Positions 18,577-27,928 of a stretch of 64,000 nucleotides of DNA are shown one piece after another (within the stretch, counting starts at the first letter, position 1; the number at the start of each line of letters is the position of its first letter). Origin of the DNA: Streptomyces sp. B21-083 (GTDB lineage Bacteria; Actinomycetota; Actinomycetes; Streptomycetales; Streptomycetaceae). A program made the position numbers and the translations under genes. The stretch covers positions 4,960,001-5,024,000 of the forward strand of contig NZ_JARUND010000001.1 in assembly GCF_036898825.1 (NCBI RefSeq), in the 5' to 3' direction. The notes beneath the pieces are model-generated. The model did not search any database. It saw only the letters and a program-made list of their open reading frames with translations, and had not been told where the DNA came from.

Positions 18577-18608
18577 GAGTGGGCCGACCCGAAAGGGTCG
18601 GCCCACTC
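18577..18608. terminator. Terminator between trxA and the acetyltransferase gene
   Basis: Perfect 14-bp stem GAGTGGGCCGACCC with loop GAAA, followed by GTTTT on the plus strand. It can serve both convergent genes. Confidence 0.9.
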
Positions 18609-18623
18609 GTTTTGCGTCAGTTC

Positions 18624-19241
18624 TCAGAGCGGCCGAAGGGCCGGCTCCTTCTGTACTGCTCCCAGCAGCCGGTCGAGCGCCATCTCCACGTCTTCCTTCC
18701 AGGAGAGCGTCGTCCGCAGCTCCAACCGAAGCCGAGGGTGCACGGGATGGGGCCGCACCGTCTTGAAGCCAACGGCGAGCAGATGGTCTGCGGGCAGGAC
18801 ACAGGCCGTCTCCTTCCAGCGGGCGTCCCCGAAAGCCTCGATCGCCTTGAAGCCCCTACGCAGAAGATCCTTGGCCACCGTCTGCACCATCACGCGCCCC
18901 AGTCCCTGTCCCTGGTAACCCGGCATGATGAAGGCGGTCATCAGCTGCACCGCGTCCGGCGAGACCGGGCTCGTCGGAAACGCCGTGGCCCGCGGAACGT
19001 AAGCCGGAGGGGCGTAGAGGGCAAAGCCCACCGGATTGTCGTCGACGTAGACGACACGGCCGCAGGAACCCCAGTCGAGGAGAACGGCGGAGATCCACGC
19101 TTCCTTCTCCAGTGCGGGTGTCCCCGCCTTTACCGCGGCTTCCCCGCTGACGGGGTCCAGTTCCCAGAAGACGCACGTGCGGCAGCGCTTGGGAAGGTCC
19201 GGAAGGTTGTCCAGCGTGAGCGGTACGAGCCGACGCCCCAT
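18624..19241 (-). CDS. GNAT family N-acetyltransferase
   Basis: A 205-residue acetyl-CoA-dependent acetyltransferase. The acetyl-CoA loop reads MPGYQGQGLGRVMVQ (matching Q/RxxGxG/A), preceded by a hydrophobic beta strand (VQLMTAFI). A CRTCVFWEL segment near the N-terminus is conserved in a Streptomyces subgroup. The ATG at 19241 has AGGAA 9 bases upstream; the open frame continues further but without support. It lies between convergent trxA and parB. The substrate is unknown. Confidence 0.85.
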   Translation of the reverse strand: MGRRLVPLTLDNLPDLPKRCRTCVFWELDPVSGEAAVKAGTPALEKEAWISAVLLDWGSCGRVVYVDDNPVGFALYAPPAYVPRATAFPTSPVSPDAVQLMTAFIMPGYQGQGLGRVMVQTVAKDLLRRGFKAIEAFGDARWKETACVLPADHLLAVGFKTVRPHPVHPRLRLELRTTLSWKEDVEMALDRLLGAVQKEPALRPL

Positions 19242-19387
19242 GAAGGCTGTTCCTCGCTTCCTTCGCCCGCAGCGTCGCGAGCGGCTGTCAGAGCATTTCG
19301 TTCCCTGACCAGACTGCCGACGAACCCACCGACGGCGCCCAGTCCCAGACCCGCGCTCATCAGTCCGGTGCGGCTCACGATTCGCAT
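19130..19387 (-). CDS. Possible small membrane protein overlapping the acetyltransferase gene
   Basis: An 85-codon frame with ATG at 19387 and GGGAGG 8 bases upstream. The first 35 residues look real (MRIVSRTGLMSAGLGLGAVGGFVGSLVRERNAL reads as a membrane anchor), but the last 38 are an out-of-frame reading of the acetyltransferase N-terminus. Either the two genes truly overlap by 112 bases or a base has been lost near the original stop. Function unknown. Confidence 0.35.
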   Translation of the reverse strand: MRIVSRTGLMSAGLGLGAVGGFVGSLVRERNALTAARDAAGEGSEEQPSWGVGSYRSRWTTFRTFPSAAARASSGNWTPSAGKPR

Positions 19388-19488
19388 GACCCCCGCCTCC
19401 CCAACTCAGAGGTGCTGCCAGGTGGATGCGCCATACCCGAACGCATCGTATCCACGAAGCGATTGCATCGATACCGCCTGAAAGCAAA

Positions 19489-19528
19489 GAGCGGGCTGTG
19501 TCCGGTGTGCACCGCACACAGCCCGCTC
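19489..19528 (-). terminator. Terminator of parAB
   Basis: 13-bp perfect stem (GAGCGGGCTGTGT) topped by a 5-bp second stem, 44 bases after the parB stop. The minus-strand 3' side continues TTTGCTTTC. Confidence 0.88.
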
Positions 19529-19571
19529 CGGCCGCCGATCGAGCGGAAACCGCCCGGGCCGACCAAGCTCC

Positions 19572-20672
19572 TCAGTCCTCCGATTCCTCGGAGTCGTCGT
19601 CCAGAAGGCTCTTCTGCAGGACCGGCCCCTCGCCCGGGGCGAGGGAGCTGAGAATGCGCTCAAGGTCCTCCATCGACGCGAACTCGACGGTGATCTTGCC
19701 CTTCTTCTGTCCCAGATCGACCTTCACCCGCGTCTCGAAACGGTCCGAAAGGCGACCGGCGAGATCGGTCAGTGCCGGAGACACCAGGGCGCCGGCCCGC
19801 GGCCCCTTGCCCCTCGTGGCCGCCTGCGGCCGTGAACCCATCAGGGTCACGATCTCCTCGACGGCCCGTACCGACAGCCCCTCGGCCACGATCCGGTGAG
19901 CCAGCCTGTCCTGCTCCTCCGAATCGTCCACGGAGAGAAGCGCCCGGGCGTGCCCGGCGGACAGGACTCCGGCGGCCACCCGGCGCTGAACCGCCGGAGA
20001 CAGCCTCAGCAGACGCAAGGTGTTGGAGACCTGCGGGCGGGAGCGGCCGATCCGGTCCGCCAACTGATCGTGCGTGCAGTGGAAGTCCTTGAGCAGCTGA
20101 TCGTAGGCCGCCGCCTCTTCCAGCGGATTCAGCTGAGCCCGGTGGAGGTTCTCCAGCAGCGCGTCCAGGAGGAGCTTCTCGTCATCCGTGGCCCGCACGA
20201 TCGCCGGGATCGCCTCAAGGCCCGCTTCCCTGCACGCCCTCCAGCGCCGCTCGCCCATGATGAGCTCGTAGCTGGTGGGGCCCACCTGCCGGACGACGAC
20301 GGGCTGGAGGAGACCGACCTCCTTGATGGAGGTGACCAGTTCTGCCAGTGCGTCCTCGTCGAACACATCCCGCGGCTGGCGCGGGTTCGGGGTGATCGAG
20401 TCGATGGGCAGCTCGGCGAAGTGCGCACCGATCGGGGGCGCCGGAGAATCTCCGAAGCCGTTCGAGGAAGCATCCTCTGTTTCACGTGAAACATTCGGCA
20501 GCAAGACCACCTTCGCCGCAGCCACTCCGCGCTCGGCGGTGAGGACCGGGACCGCCGCCGGTGAGGCGGAGGCAGTACCTCCCATCGCCGGTGGCGTCGG
20601 CCTGTCTCCGGTCGGTGCCGATGGGATCAGTGCGCCGAGACCACGGCCCAACCCCCTCCGTCGCTCGCTCAC
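19572..20672 (-). CDS. parB: Chromosome partitioning protein ParB
   Basis: Loads on parS, spreads as a CTP-dependent clamp and builds the segregation complex that ParA moves; in Streptomyces this is vital for septation of spore chains. The 366-residue protein has the ParA-interaction N-terminus ([13 protein letters not shown]), the CTP-binding ParB/Srx domain with GERRWRA (140-146), a KorB-like HTH domain (near 200-250: [19 protein letters not shown]) and a C-terminal dimerisation domain. GTG start overlaps the parA stop by 4 bases. A parS lies inside the gene, read as VSRET at 61-65. Confidence 0.97.
   Translation of the reverse strand: MSERRRGLGRGLGALIPSAPTGDRPTPPAMGGTASASPAAVPVLTAERGVAAAKVVLLPNVSRETEDASSNGFGDSPAPPIGAHFAELPIDSITPNPRQPRDVFDEDALAELVTSIKEVGLLQPVVVRQVGPTSYELIMGERRWRACREAGLEAIPAIVRATDDEKLLLDALLENLHRAQLNPLEEAAAYDQLLKDFHCTHDQLADRIGRSRPQVSNTLRLLRLSPAVQRRVAAGVLSAGHARALLSVDDSEEQDRLAHRIVAEGLSVRAVEEIVTLMGSRPQAATRGKGPRAGALVSPALTDLAGRLSDRFETRVKVDLGQKKGKITVEFASMEDLERILSSLAPGEGPVLQKSLLDDDSEESED
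20479..20492. promoter_or_regulatory. parS: parS site inside parB
   Basis: Perfect GTTTCACGTGAAAC translated as VSRET in the disordered stretch between the ParA-binding tail and the CTPase domain. Confidence 0.95.
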
Positions 20673-21742
20673 TGGATACCCTCCACGATGCTCTGTTCGC
20701 TCTGTGCGCCGAAATGGACGTGCTGCGCGTCATAGCTGACGCCGACACCCTTCAGCGCGATTTCCCGGGCCGCTTCAAGATAGGACAGGGCCCCACTCGA
20801 TCCTGGATCGTAGGTGAGCACCGTCTGTCCATAGCTCGGTGCCTCGGAGATACGGACCGAGCGCGGAATGCTCGTCCGCAGCACCTCGTCGCCGAAGTGG
20901 TTGCGCACCTCGTCCGCGACCTGGGACGCGAGACGCGTCCGGCCGTCGTACATGGTGAGCAGAATCGTCGTTACCTGAAGGTCGCGGTTCAGGTGGGCCC
21001 GCACCAGATCGACGTTGCGCAGCAGCTGACCCAGGCCTTCCAGCGCGTAGTACTCGCACTGGATCGGGATGAGCACCTCGGCACCGGCGACCAGTGCGTT
21101 GACCGTCAGCAGACCGAGCGAGGGCGGGCAGTCGATGAGGATGTAGTCCAGAGGCTGCTCATACGCCTGGATCGCTCGCTCAAGCCGGCTCTCTCGCGCC
21201 ACCAGGGACACCAGCTCGATCTCCGCACCGGCGAGATCGATGGTGGCGGGTGCACAGAAGAGGCCCTCGACGTCCGGGACCGGCTGAACGACTTCCGAGA
21301 GTGGCCTGCTGTCGATCAACACGTCATAGATGGAAGGAACATCGGCGTGATGGTCGATCCCCAGCGCCGTGGAAGCGTTGCCCTGAGGGTCGAGGTCCAC
21401 GACCAGAACGCGAGCCCCGTGCAGGGCCAGCGAGGCGGCGAGGTTGACGGTTGTCGTCGTCTTCCCCACTCCGCCCTTCTGGTTGGCGACCACCATGACA
21501 CGGGTCCGCTCCGGCCGTGGCAGGCCTTCGCCGGCCCGCCCCAGAGCCTCCACCGCCAATTGGGCAGCACGACCGATGGGAGTGTCGTCCATCGGGGGCG
21601 GTGTTTCACGTGAAACATCCTCCCCGATCGACTCGGTTCGGGGACCGGGGACCGGATCGGTCATCGGTCCCGCGATGTTGGCGTTGGACCGCAAGGATTC
21701 ACTCTCCTCGACATCAGGCTCGCAATGAACAGAGCCTGTCAT
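20669..21742 (-). CDS. parA: Chromosome partitioning ATPase ParA
   Basis: Walker-type ATPase that binds DNA non-specifically, is stimulated by ParB and positions origins along the aerial hypha. With the ATG at 21742 it has 357 residues: an acidic disordered N-terminus (about 1-80), the deviant Walker A QKGGVGKT (88-95), switch [10 protein letters not shown] and Walker [12 protein letters not shown]. The ribosome-binding site before 21742 is weak; the frame is open to 21916, and a GTG at 21781 is possible, so the start is uncertain. Translationally coupled to parB. A parS inside the gene is read as VSRET (43-47), and two DnaA boxes and another parS lie upstream. Confidence 0.93.
   Translation of the reverse strand: MTGSVHCEPDVEESESLRSNANIAGPMTDPVPGPRTESIGEDVSRETPPPMDDTPIGRAAQLAVEALGRAGEGLPRPERTRVMVVANQKGGVGKTTTTVNLAASLALHGARVLVVDLDPQGNASTALGIDHHADVPSIYDVLIDSRPLSEVVQPVPDVEGLFCAPATIDLAGAEIELVSLVARESRLERAIQAYEQPLDYILIDCPPSLGLLTVNALVAGAEVLIPIQCEYYALEGLGQLLRNVDLVRAHLNRDLQVTTILLTMYDGRTRLASQVADEVRNHFGDEVLRTSIPRSVRISEAPSYGQTVLTYDPGSSGALSYLEAAREIALKGVGVSYDAQHVHFGAQSEQSIVEGIQ
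21603..21616. promoter_or_regulatory. parS: parS site inside parA
   Basis: Perfect GTTTCACGTGAAAC, read as VSRET in the N-terminal tail of ParA. Confidence 0.95.
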
Positions 21743-21778
21743 GCCTTCGGGGTCGTGAACCAGTGAGGCCTGGTGTTC

Positions 21779-21805
21779 TGTGGAGAAATCCACCTCTGTG
21801 GACAA
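21779..21805. promoter_or_regulatory. Two DnaA boxes just upstream of parA
   Basis: TGTGGACAA at 21797-21805 is a perfect Streptomyces DnaA box (TTGTCCACA reversed), and TGTGGAGAA at 21779-21787 has one mismatch in the same orientation. They lie 37-63 bases before the chosen parA start, where DnaA could influence parAB transcription. Confidence 0.6.
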
Positions 21806-21900
21806 CTCCGTTACCTCTCTGGGTGAACCGAGAGGCTTTCGGTCGCGGGGGGCGGCCGCGGCCCGGCCGCGGCTGATGATGCCGTGCAGCAGTGAGCGAC

Positions 21901-21914
21901 GTTTCACGTGAAAC
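21901..21914. promoter_or_regulatory. parS: parS site upstream of parA
   Basis: Perfect GTTTCACGTGAAAC about 160 bases before the parA start, where ParB binding could also repress the parAB promoter. Confidence 0.95.
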
Positions 21915-22023
21915 AAGATGCCCAGCCGGAGGGGCCACGGCCGCGCGACACTCCGAGATGCATAGGTTAGGCAGCTTGTGTGGAGTACGTCTCGTCGTCA
22001 GGACGGATCAACGAACGGGAAGA

Positions 22024-22740
22024 TCAGCGTCGGCGTCGTGCTCGTCCCGTCCGGGCAGCCTTGGCCCGCTTCGCCGCGAACCGCACTCCGCCGGGACTCT
22101 CCCCGACCTCGACCCGCACGACGGTCGACAGCGGGTCCACGACTCCCTCACCCACCTGCAGGATGGACGTCGTGACCGCCCCGAGCTTGCTCAGCGCGGT
22201 GGCCGAAGCCTTCAGCTCCTCCTCAGCGGTGTCCCCCTTGAGCGCGAGCATCTCCCCGTACGGACGCAGCAAAGGAATTCCCCAGGTGGCGAGCCGGTCC
22301 AGCGGAGCCACGGCACGCGCCGTCACCACATGGACCGGCTGGAGCGTCCCCATGACCTCTTCGGCGCGGCCACGGATGACCGTCACATGGTCCAGGCCCA
22401 GCAGCTCGACGACTTCGCTGAGGAAGTTGGTCCGCCGCAGCAGGGGCTCCAGCAGCGTGATCTTCAGGTCCTCCCTGACCAACGCCAGCGGAATGCCAGG
22501 CAGGCCGGCGCCCGAACCGACATCGCACACCGTCACGTTCTCCGGCACGACCTCGGAGAGCACCGCACAGTTCAACAGGTGCCGCTCCCACAGGCGGGGC
22601 ACCTCACGCGGGCCGATCAGACCGCGCTGCACACCGGCCTCCGCGAGCAGTTCCGCGTATCGGACCGCGTCCGCGAAGCGATCGCCGAACACCTCGCGCG
22701 CCTGCTCGGGCGCCGGGGGGAGCTCCGCTGCCTCCGTCAC
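22024..22740 (-). CDS. rsmG: 16S rRNA (guanine(527)-N(7))-methyltransferase RsmG (GidB)
   Basis: Methylates G527 of 16S rRNA with S-adenosylmethionine; loss gives low-level streptomycin resistance and, in Streptomyces, altered antibiotic output. The 238-residue protein has the SAM motif VCDVGSGAGLPGIPLAL, the conserved LWERHLLN segment, RAEEV and the Arg/Lys-rich C-terminus. GTG at 22740 follows GAAGGAC at proper spacing; an ATG at 22764 is the alternative. It has its own upstream region after the khpB terminator and leads towards parA. Confidence 0.95.
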   Translation of the reverse strand: MTEAAELPPAPEQAREVFGDRFADAVRYAELLAEAGVQRGLIGPREVPRLWERHLLNCAVLSEVVPENVTVCDVGSGAGLPGIPLALVREDLKITLLEPLLRRTNFLSEVVELLGLDHVTVIRGRAEEVMGTLQPVHVVTARAVAPLDRLATWGIPLLRPYGEMLALKGDTAEEELKASATALSKLGAVTTSILQVGEGVVDPLSTVVRVEVGESPGGVRFAAKRAKAARTGRARRRR

Positions 22741-22873
22741 GGGGACCGTCCTTCCGTACCGCATGAGCGCACTGCGCGCTGATCACCAGGACTACAGGGA
22801 CTGGAGCTGTCGAGGACCACAGGGCGACGAACAGAGAACCAACAGCTGCCGGGAACTACAGGCTGACAAAGTT

Positions 22874-22902
22874 CGGCCCCGCCTGCGCAACAGACGGGGC
22901 CG
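22874..22902 (-). terminator. Terminator of the rpmH-rnpA-yidD-yidC-khpB unit
   Basis: CGGCCCCG and CTG stem segments with a single-base internal mismatch and loop CGCAA, 19 bases after the khpB stop. Confidence 0.75.
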
Positions 22903-22920
22903 GAGAGTCGTACGTACCGA

Positions 22921-23436
22921 TCAGGCGGGAAGGACGACGACGAAGCGCTGCGGCTCCTCGCCCTCGGACTCGCTGCGCAGACCGGCGGCCTTCACCGCGT
23001 CGTGCACGACCTTGCGCTCGAACGGGGTCATCGGCTTCATCTTGACGGGCTCGCCGGAGCTCTTGACCTCGGCCGCGGCCTTGGCGCCCAGCTCCGAGAG
23101 CTCCTCACGCTTCTTGGCGCGGTAGCCCGCGATGTCGAGCATCAGCCGGCTGCGGTCCCCGGTCTCCCGGTGCACGGCCAGGCGCGTGAGCTCCTGGAGT
23201 GCCTCCAGCACCTCGCCGTCCCGGCCGACCAGCTTCTGCAGGTCGCGGCCACCCGCGTCGCTGATGATCGAGACAGCGGCGCGGTCGGCCTCGACGTCCA
23301 TGTCGATGTCGCCGTCGAGGTCGGCGATGTCCAGCAGACCCTCGAGGTAGTCCGCCGCGATCTCACCCTCCTGCTCCAGGCGAGAAAGGGTGTCGACACC
23401 CTCGGCTGCGGCGGAGGTGGTGGTGCCTTCCGTCAC
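22921..23436 (-). CDS. khpB: RNA-binding protein KhpB/Jag (KH and R3H domains)
   Basis: A 171-residue single-stranded nucleic acid-binding protein. An acidic leader (1-45) precedes a KH domain (LQKLVGRDGEVLEALQELTRLAV, with the GRDG loop) and a C-terminal R3H domain (PMTPFERKVVHDAVKAAGLRSES). Conserved between yidC and rsmG in most actinobacteria and firmicutes; in firmicutes it affects cell elongation. GTG start with AAGGAG 8 bases upstream; only 15 bases separate it from yidC. Confidence 0.93.
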   Translation of the reverse strand: MTEGTTTSAAAEGVDTLSRLEQEGEIAADYLEGLLDIADLDGDIDMDVEADRAAVSIISDAGGRDLQKLVGRDGEVLEALQELTRLAVHRETGDRSRLMLDIAGYRAKKREELSELGAKAAAEVKSSGEPVKMKPMTPFERKVVHDAVKAAGLRSESEGEEPQRFVVVLPA

Positions 23437-23451
23437 GGGATGGACTCCTTC

Positions 23452-24735
23452 TTACTTCTTGGACGGGGACTTGGGGCGCTGCGGACCCTTGCGCTGTCCG
23501 GACTGGGCCTTGCTGCGGGCACCGGACCCTGGCTTGGAGGCTGCCTGCTTGGCGGCCCCTCCGGCCGGCTTGGCGTCCTGCGGCTCGTCGGACTTGATCA
23601 GCGACGTCGGGGAGGTGTCCGGCTCGGCACCGCCCGCGGGCTTGGCGCCCGACTGACGCTGAGACTTGCTCTGACGCTTGGGCTGCTGGCGCTTGGCGGC
23701 GGCGCTGGTGGGCGTACCGTCCTCGGTCTCGGCGACCTCGGCGGTCACGCCCGTCGTCACCGTGCCGTCGGGCTGGGCCGCCAGGCCCGCCTTGGTGAGA
23801 CCGTTGATGAACTTGCGCTCGAACTCGTTGCGGTCGCGGCCCTTGGTGACGATGGCCTTCACGATGGCGCGCTCACCGCGGCTGCGGGTCTTGCCGTGGT
23901 GTGTGACGTGCTTGTGGAGGCGCTCCAGATACGCGGCCTGCGCCTTGCTTCCCGGGGTCGGGTTGTTGCGGATGACGTACATCTGCTGACCCATGGTCCA
24001 CACGTTCGTGGTCAGCCAGTAGACGAGGACACCTACCGGGAAGTTGATGCCGAAGAAGGCGAACATGACCGGGAAGACGTACATCAGCATCTTCTGCTGC
24101 TGCATGAACGGCGTCTTCACCGTGGTGTCGACGTTCTTCGTCATCAGCTGGCGCTGCGTGTAGAACTGCGACGCCGACATCAGGACGATCATGATCGCCG
24201 TGACGACGCGTACATCGGTGACCGTGGCGCCCAGAGCATCGACGACGCTGGAGCCGTCCTTGAACTTCGCGGCGAGCGGGGCACCGAAGATGTGCGCCTT
24301 ACGGGCGCTGGCCAGCAGCGAATCGTTGATGACACCGATGGTGTCGCCCGTCGCGATGCCGTTGAGCACGTGATACAGGGCGAAGAAGAACGGCGACTGC
24401 GCCAGGATGGGAAGGCACGAGGAGAGCGGGTTGGTGCCCGTCTCCTTGTACAGCTTCATCATCTCTTCGGACTGACGCTGCTTGTCGTTCTTGTAGCGCT
24501 CCTGGATCTTCTTCATCTCGGGCTGCAGTGTCTGCATGGCCCGAGTCGACTTGATCTGCTTCACGAAGAGCGGGATCAGGCAGATACGGATCAGGATCAC
24601 CAGGGACACGATGGACAAGCCCCAGGCCCAGCCGGTGTCGGGGCCGAAGATCGCGCCGTACACCTTGTGGAACTGGACGATGACCCAGGAAACGGGTGTC
24701 GTGATGAAGCTGAAAATGCTGGCAATCGTGTCCAC
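23452..24735 (-). CDS. yidC: Membrane protein insertase YidC
   Basis: Inserts and folds inner-membrane proteins with or without SecYEG. The 427-residue protein has the conserved YidC/Oxa1 core in the first 270 residues: an amphipathic start, helix pair with the essential Arg in [19 protein letters not shown], cytoplasmic loop [14 protein letters not shown] and later helices with [11 protein letters not shown] and [14 protein letters not shown]. The C-terminal 140 residues are a basic, disordered tail that can contact ribosomes, typical for organisms without SRP-docking paralogues. GTG start with AAGGAGC. Confidence 0.95.
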   Translation of the reverse strand: MDTIASIFSFITTPVSWVIVQFHKVYGAIFGPDTGWAWGLSIVSLVILIRICLIPLFVKQIKSTRAMQTLQPEMKKIQERYKNDKQRQSEEMMKLYKETGTNPLSSCLPILAQSPFFFALYHVLNGIATGDTIGVINDSLLASARKAHIFGAPLAAKFKDGSSVVDALGATVTDVRVVTAIMIVLMSASQFYTQRQLMTKNVDTTVKTPFMQQQKMLMYVFPVMFAFFGINFPVGVLVYWLTTNVWTMGQQMYVIRNNPTPGSKAQAAYLERLHKHVTHHGKTRSRGERAIVKAIVTKGRDRNEFERKFINGLTKAGLAAQPDGTVTTGVTAEVAETEDGTPTSAAAKRQQPKRQSKSQRQSGAKPAGGAEPDTSPTSLIKSDEPQDAKPAGGAAKQAASKPGSGARSKAQSGQRKGPQRPKSPSKK

Positions 24736-24738
24736 TAA

Positions 24739-25092
24739 TCATGCTCCTTGGACATGGGACGGGGTCTCGGCGGCCGGACTCGAGGAATTCTGTCCCTCGA
24801 TGGCCGCGCCGGCGGCGGAGGTCCCGCCCTTGCGTGCGTGCCAGGCGTTGCGCAGCATTTCGTGCCACCGCGGACGCTTGCGCGGCGGGACATGGTCCAC
24901 GCCGCCGAGCGACCACGGGTTGCACCGCAGGATGCGCCAGGCGGTGAGTGCCGTCCCCTTGACCGCACCGTGCCGGTCGATGGCCGTATGGCCGTAGTGG
25001 GAACACGACGGGTAGTACTTGCACACCGGGCCGAGCAGCGGACTGATCGTCCACTGGTACAGCTTGATCAGAGCCAGCAGCGGGTACTTCAT
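24739..25092 (-). CDS. yidD: Membrane protein insertion efficiency factor YidD
   Basis: A 117-residue peripheral membrane protein that assists YidC-dependent insertion. The family core (1-75) is intact with [23 protein letters not shown] and [20 protein letters not shown], including the three conserved cysteines. The last 40 residues are variable. Its start overlaps the rnpA stop by 4 bases and yidC begins 3 bases after its stop, so translation is coupled. Confidence 0.95.
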   Translation of the reverse strand: MKYPLLALIKLYQWTISPLLGPVCKYYPSCSHYGHTAIDRHGAVKGTALTAWRILRCNPWSLGGVDHVPPRKRPRWHEMLRNAWHARKGGTSAAGAAIEGQNSSSPAAETPSHVQGA

Positions 25093-25460
25093 CGCGCGCC
25101 CCCTCCCAGCAGCCGCTGCAGAGCGGCGTCCAGGTCTCGGGCCAGCTGTGCATGGTCGGCATCGCCCGCACCGGGCAACGCTCGTACGACTACCAGGCTA
25201 CCGGGGGGCAGCTCGGCGACTCGGTCGCGCATCAGATGGCGAAGCCTGCGCTTCACCTTGTTGCGGACGACCGCGCCGCCGACTGCCTTGCTGACGACGA
25301 AACCCGCACGCGTCGGGGGAGCGCTCTCCCCAGGCGCGTGCGGGTCCGTGGTACCGCTACGAAGATGGACGACGAGGAGCGGGCGGCCGGCCCGGCGACC
25401 CCGTCGTACCGCGGTCGCGAATTCCTCGCGCCGCCTCAGCCGATGCTCGGTAGGCAGCAC
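25089..25460 (-). CDS. rnpA: Ribonuclease P protein component
   Basis: Protein subunit that helps the RNase P RNA cleave tRNA 5' leaders. 123 residues, with the N-terminal RLRRREEF, the aromatic/basic cleft and the RNR-type motif [10 protein letters not shown] (about 67-76). GTG start. It lies 21 bases after rpmH and overlaps yidD. Confidence 0.95.
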   Translation of the reverse strand: MLPTEHRLRRREEFATAVRRGRRAGRPLLVVHLRSGTTDPHAPGESAPPTRAGFVVSKAVGGAVVRNKVKRRLRHLMRDRVAELPPGSLVVVRALPGAGDADHAQLARDLDAALQRLLGGGAR

Positions 25461-25481
25461 GACGTCATGACCTGATCAGGA

Positions 25482-25619
25482 TCAGGCGGACAGACTCGCG
25501 CGACCCTTGCCACGGCGGTTCGCGAGAATCGCGCGACCGGCACGGGTACGCATCCGCAGGCGGAAGCCGTGGGTCTTCGCGCGGCGACGGTTGTTCGGCT
25601 GGAAGGTGCGCTTGCTCAC
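25482..25619 (-). CDS. rpmH: 50S ribosomal protein L34
   Basis: A 45-codon gene: GTG start at 25617-25619 with GGAG upstream and the full L34 sequence beginning [18 protein letters not shown] and ending KGRASLSA. First gene of the rpmH-rnpA-yidD-yidC-khpB unit and divergent from dnaA, the near-universal bacterial arrangement. Confidence 0.98.
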   Translation of the reverse strand: MSKRTFQPNNRRRAKTHGFRLRMRTRAGRAILANRRGKGRASLSA

Positions 25620-26005
25620 TCGGGGGCTCCAGAAAGAATCGGTAGGTACCGGGGTGCCGTCTTGGCTGTCACCGTGCGCCCACGAGTAGCTCGCTTACGC
25701 CCGATTGCACCGCTCCCGATCACTGAAGGATGCCCTGGTGGGAGCACTCCACGTGATCTATGCCCATCGGAGGCAGGCGGCAGCAGCCATCGACAACTCG
25801 ACCTGGTCACGGTACGCGGGGCTACGCCATCCGGTCAAACCAGCACCCGGGGCGAGACACTATCCACAGCCTGGGGACAACAACTTGAACCGCACCCGTC
25901 GCCCTGACTACCGTGGCCGGACTCCCTATCGCCCGTCCCACCCGATGTACATCCCGATACGTCCCAGAACCACACGTTCGTGGGACCCGTGAGAGAGCGT
26001 GCCCT
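25620..26005. other. Divergent rpmH/dnaA promoter region
   Basis: 386 bases without a gene. Towards dnaA it holds two DnaA-box-like 9-mers and a plausible -35/-10 pair, listed separately. I could not define the rpmH promoter with confidence. Confidence 0.7.
25860..25914 (+). promoter_or_regulatory. dnaA promoter with DnaA-box-like sites
   Basis: TGGGGACAA (25872-25880, one mismatch) and CTATCCACA (25860-25868, two mismatches) lie immediately before TTGAAC (25885-25890), 18 bases, and TACCGT (25909-25914). This fits negative autoregulation of dnaA, which is known in Streptomyces. Confidence 0.55.
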
Positions 26006-27874
26006 GTGGCTGACGTACCTGCCGATCTTGCCGCAGTGTGGCCACGAGTGCTGGAACATCTCCTCGGTGAGGGCCGTGGACAGGGCGTCGAGGTGAAGGA
26101 CGAGCGCTGGATCAGGCGCTGTGAGCCGCTGGCCCTGGTCGCGGACACCGCACTCCTCGCCGTACCGAACGAGTTTGCGAAAGGCGTGCTCGAAGGCCGC
26201 CTCGCGCCGATCGTCAGCGAGACGCTCAGCCGCGAGTGCGGCCGGCCGATCCGCATCGCGATCACCGTGGACGACTCCGTCGGCGAGCCCTCCCCGCCCT
26301 CGCCCGCCCCACCGCAGTCGCGCTACGAGGACCCCGAACACCCCTCGGCCCGCGACCCCTACCAGGGATATGGCCGCCACCGCGCGGACGACCACTCCCA
26401 GACGCGCGACGGCCAGCAGCCCTCCCACGCGGACCAGCTCCCGACCGCCCGACCCGCCTACCCGTCCGAGTACCAGCGCCCCGAGCCCGGCGCCTGGCCG
26501 CGGCCGACCCAGGATGACTACGGCTGGCAGCAGCCCCGGCTCGGCTTCCCGGAGCGTGACCCGTACGCGTCACCGTCCTCCGACTACCACCCGCAGCCGC
26601 CGCGCGACCGCTCGCCGTACGAGCAACAGCGCTCCGAGTACGAACAGCAGCGTTCCGACTACGGACAGCAGCGCTCGGAGTACGAGGGCCGCGACGGCCG
26701 CCGCGACCTGTCGGAGTCCTCGTCGATCGGTCACGCGAACCGGGGCGGACCCGGAGGGCCCGGGGGCGCTGTGCGTCCCGGTGGCGGCGCCCCCGGTTCA
26801 CCGGCCTCGCGACAGGCCCCGGCACCGGGTCCCGGCGAACCCACCGCACGTCTGAACCCCAAGTACCTGTTCGACACGTTCGTCATCGGGGCGTCGAACC
26901 GTTTCGCCCACGCGGCCGCCGTCGCTGTCGCCGAGGCACCCGCGAAGGCGTACAACCCCCTCTTCATCTATGGGGAGTCCGGACTCGGCAAGACGCACCT
27001 GCTGCACGCGATCGGGCACTACGCGCGCAGCCTCTATCCCGGCACGCGTGTGCGATATGTGAGCTCGGAGGAGTTCACCAACGAGTTCATCAACTCCATC
27101 CGCGACGGCAAGGGTGACAGCTTCCGCAAGCGCTACCGCGAGATGGACATCCTGCTGGTCGACGACATCCAGTTCCTCGCGGACAAGGAGTCGACGCAGG
27201 AGGAGTTCTTCCACACCTTCAACACGCTCCACAACGCCAACAAGCAGATCGTGCTGTCCAGCGACCGTCCGCCGAAGCAGCTCGTCACGCTGGAGGACCG
27301 GCTGCGGAACCGTTTCGAGTGGGGGCTGATCACCGACGTCCAGCCGCCCGAGCTGGAGACGCGTATCGCCATCCTCCGTAAGAAGGCGGTCCAGGAGCAG
27401 CTCAACGCCCCGCCGGAGGTCCTGGAGTTCATCGCCTCCCGCATCTCGCGCAACATCCGCGAGCTGGAGGGCGCCCTGATCCGGGTGACGGCGTTCGCGT
27501 CGCTCAACCGGCAGCCGGTGGACCTCGGCCTCACGGAGATCGTCCTCAAGGACCTGATCCCGGGCGGCGAGGACTCGACCCCGGAGATCACCGCGCCGGC
27601 GATCATGGGAGCAACCGCCGACTACTTCGGCATCACGGTCGAGGACCTGTGCGGCAGTTCACGCGGGCGCCAGCTGGTCACGGCCCGGCAGATCGCCATG
27701 TACGTGTGCCGCGAGCTGACCGACCTCTCGCTGCCGAAGATCGGGGCGCAGTTCGGCGGCCGCGACCACACGACCGTGATGCACGCCGACCGCAAGATCC
27801 GCGCTCTGATGGCCGAGCGGCGCTCCATCTACAACCAGGTCACCGAGCTGACCAACCGCATCAAGAACGGCTGA
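26006..27874 (+). CDS. dnaA: Chromosomal replication initiator protein DnaA
   Basis: Binds the DnaA boxes of oriC, melts the origin and loads the helicase. The 622-residue protein has domain I (1-90), a very long domain II (about 95-275) rich in Pro, Gln, Tyr and Arg with repeats of the type [23 protein letters not shown]+ domain III with Walker A GESGLGKT (323-330) and Walker [10 protein letters not shown] (near 384), and domain IV with the DnaA signature around [11 protein letters not shown] (588 on). The long domain II is a known Streptomyces trait. GTG at 26006 starts the conserved [12 protein letters not shown]. Confidence 0.98.
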   Translation: MADVPADLAAVWPRVLEHLLGEGRGQGVEVKDERWIRRCEPLALVADTALLAVPNEFAKGVLEGRLAPIVSETLSRECGRPIRIAITVDDSVGEPSPPSPAPPQSRYEDPEHPSARDPYQGYGRHRADDHSQTRDGQQPSHADQLPTARPAYPSEYQRPEPGAWPRPTQDDYGWQQPRLGFPERDPYASPSSDYHPQPPRDRSPYEQQRSEYEQQRSDYGQQRSEYEGRDGRRDLSESSSIGHANRGGPGGPGGAVRPGGGAPGSPASRQAPAPGPGEPTARLNPKYLFDTFVIGASNRFAHAAAVAVAEAPAKAYNPLFIYGESGLGKTHLLHAIGHYARSLYPGTRVRYVSSEEFTNEFINSIRDGKGDSFRKRYREMDILLVDDIQFLADKESTQEEFFHTFNTLHNANKQIVLSSDRPPKQLVTLEDRLRNRFEWGLITDVQPPELETRIAILRKKAVQEQLNAPPEVLEFIASRISRNIRELEGALIRVTAFASLNRQPVDLGLTEIVLKDLIPGGEDSTPEITAPAIMGATADYFGITVEDLCGSSRGRQLVTARQIAMYVCRELTDLSLPKIGAQFGGRDHTTVMHADRKIRALMAERRSIYNQVTELTNRIKNG

Positions 27875-27896
27875 CAGCAGCACGGCCACGGCACTG

Positions 27897-27928
27897 AGGC
27901 GCCCCGGGACAAGGTCCCGAGGGCGCCT
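27897..27928 (+). terminator. Terminator of dnaA
   Basis: 14-bp stem AGGCGCCCCGGGAC with one bulged base and a 3-base loop, followed by TT, 22 bases after the dnaA stop. Confidence 0.85.

Noticed and set aside
21743..21916. Longer ParA starting at 21916
   Set aside because: It would start inside a parS (MFHVKR) and run through DnaA boxes without any ribosome-binding site. I kept 21742 but the exact start is open.
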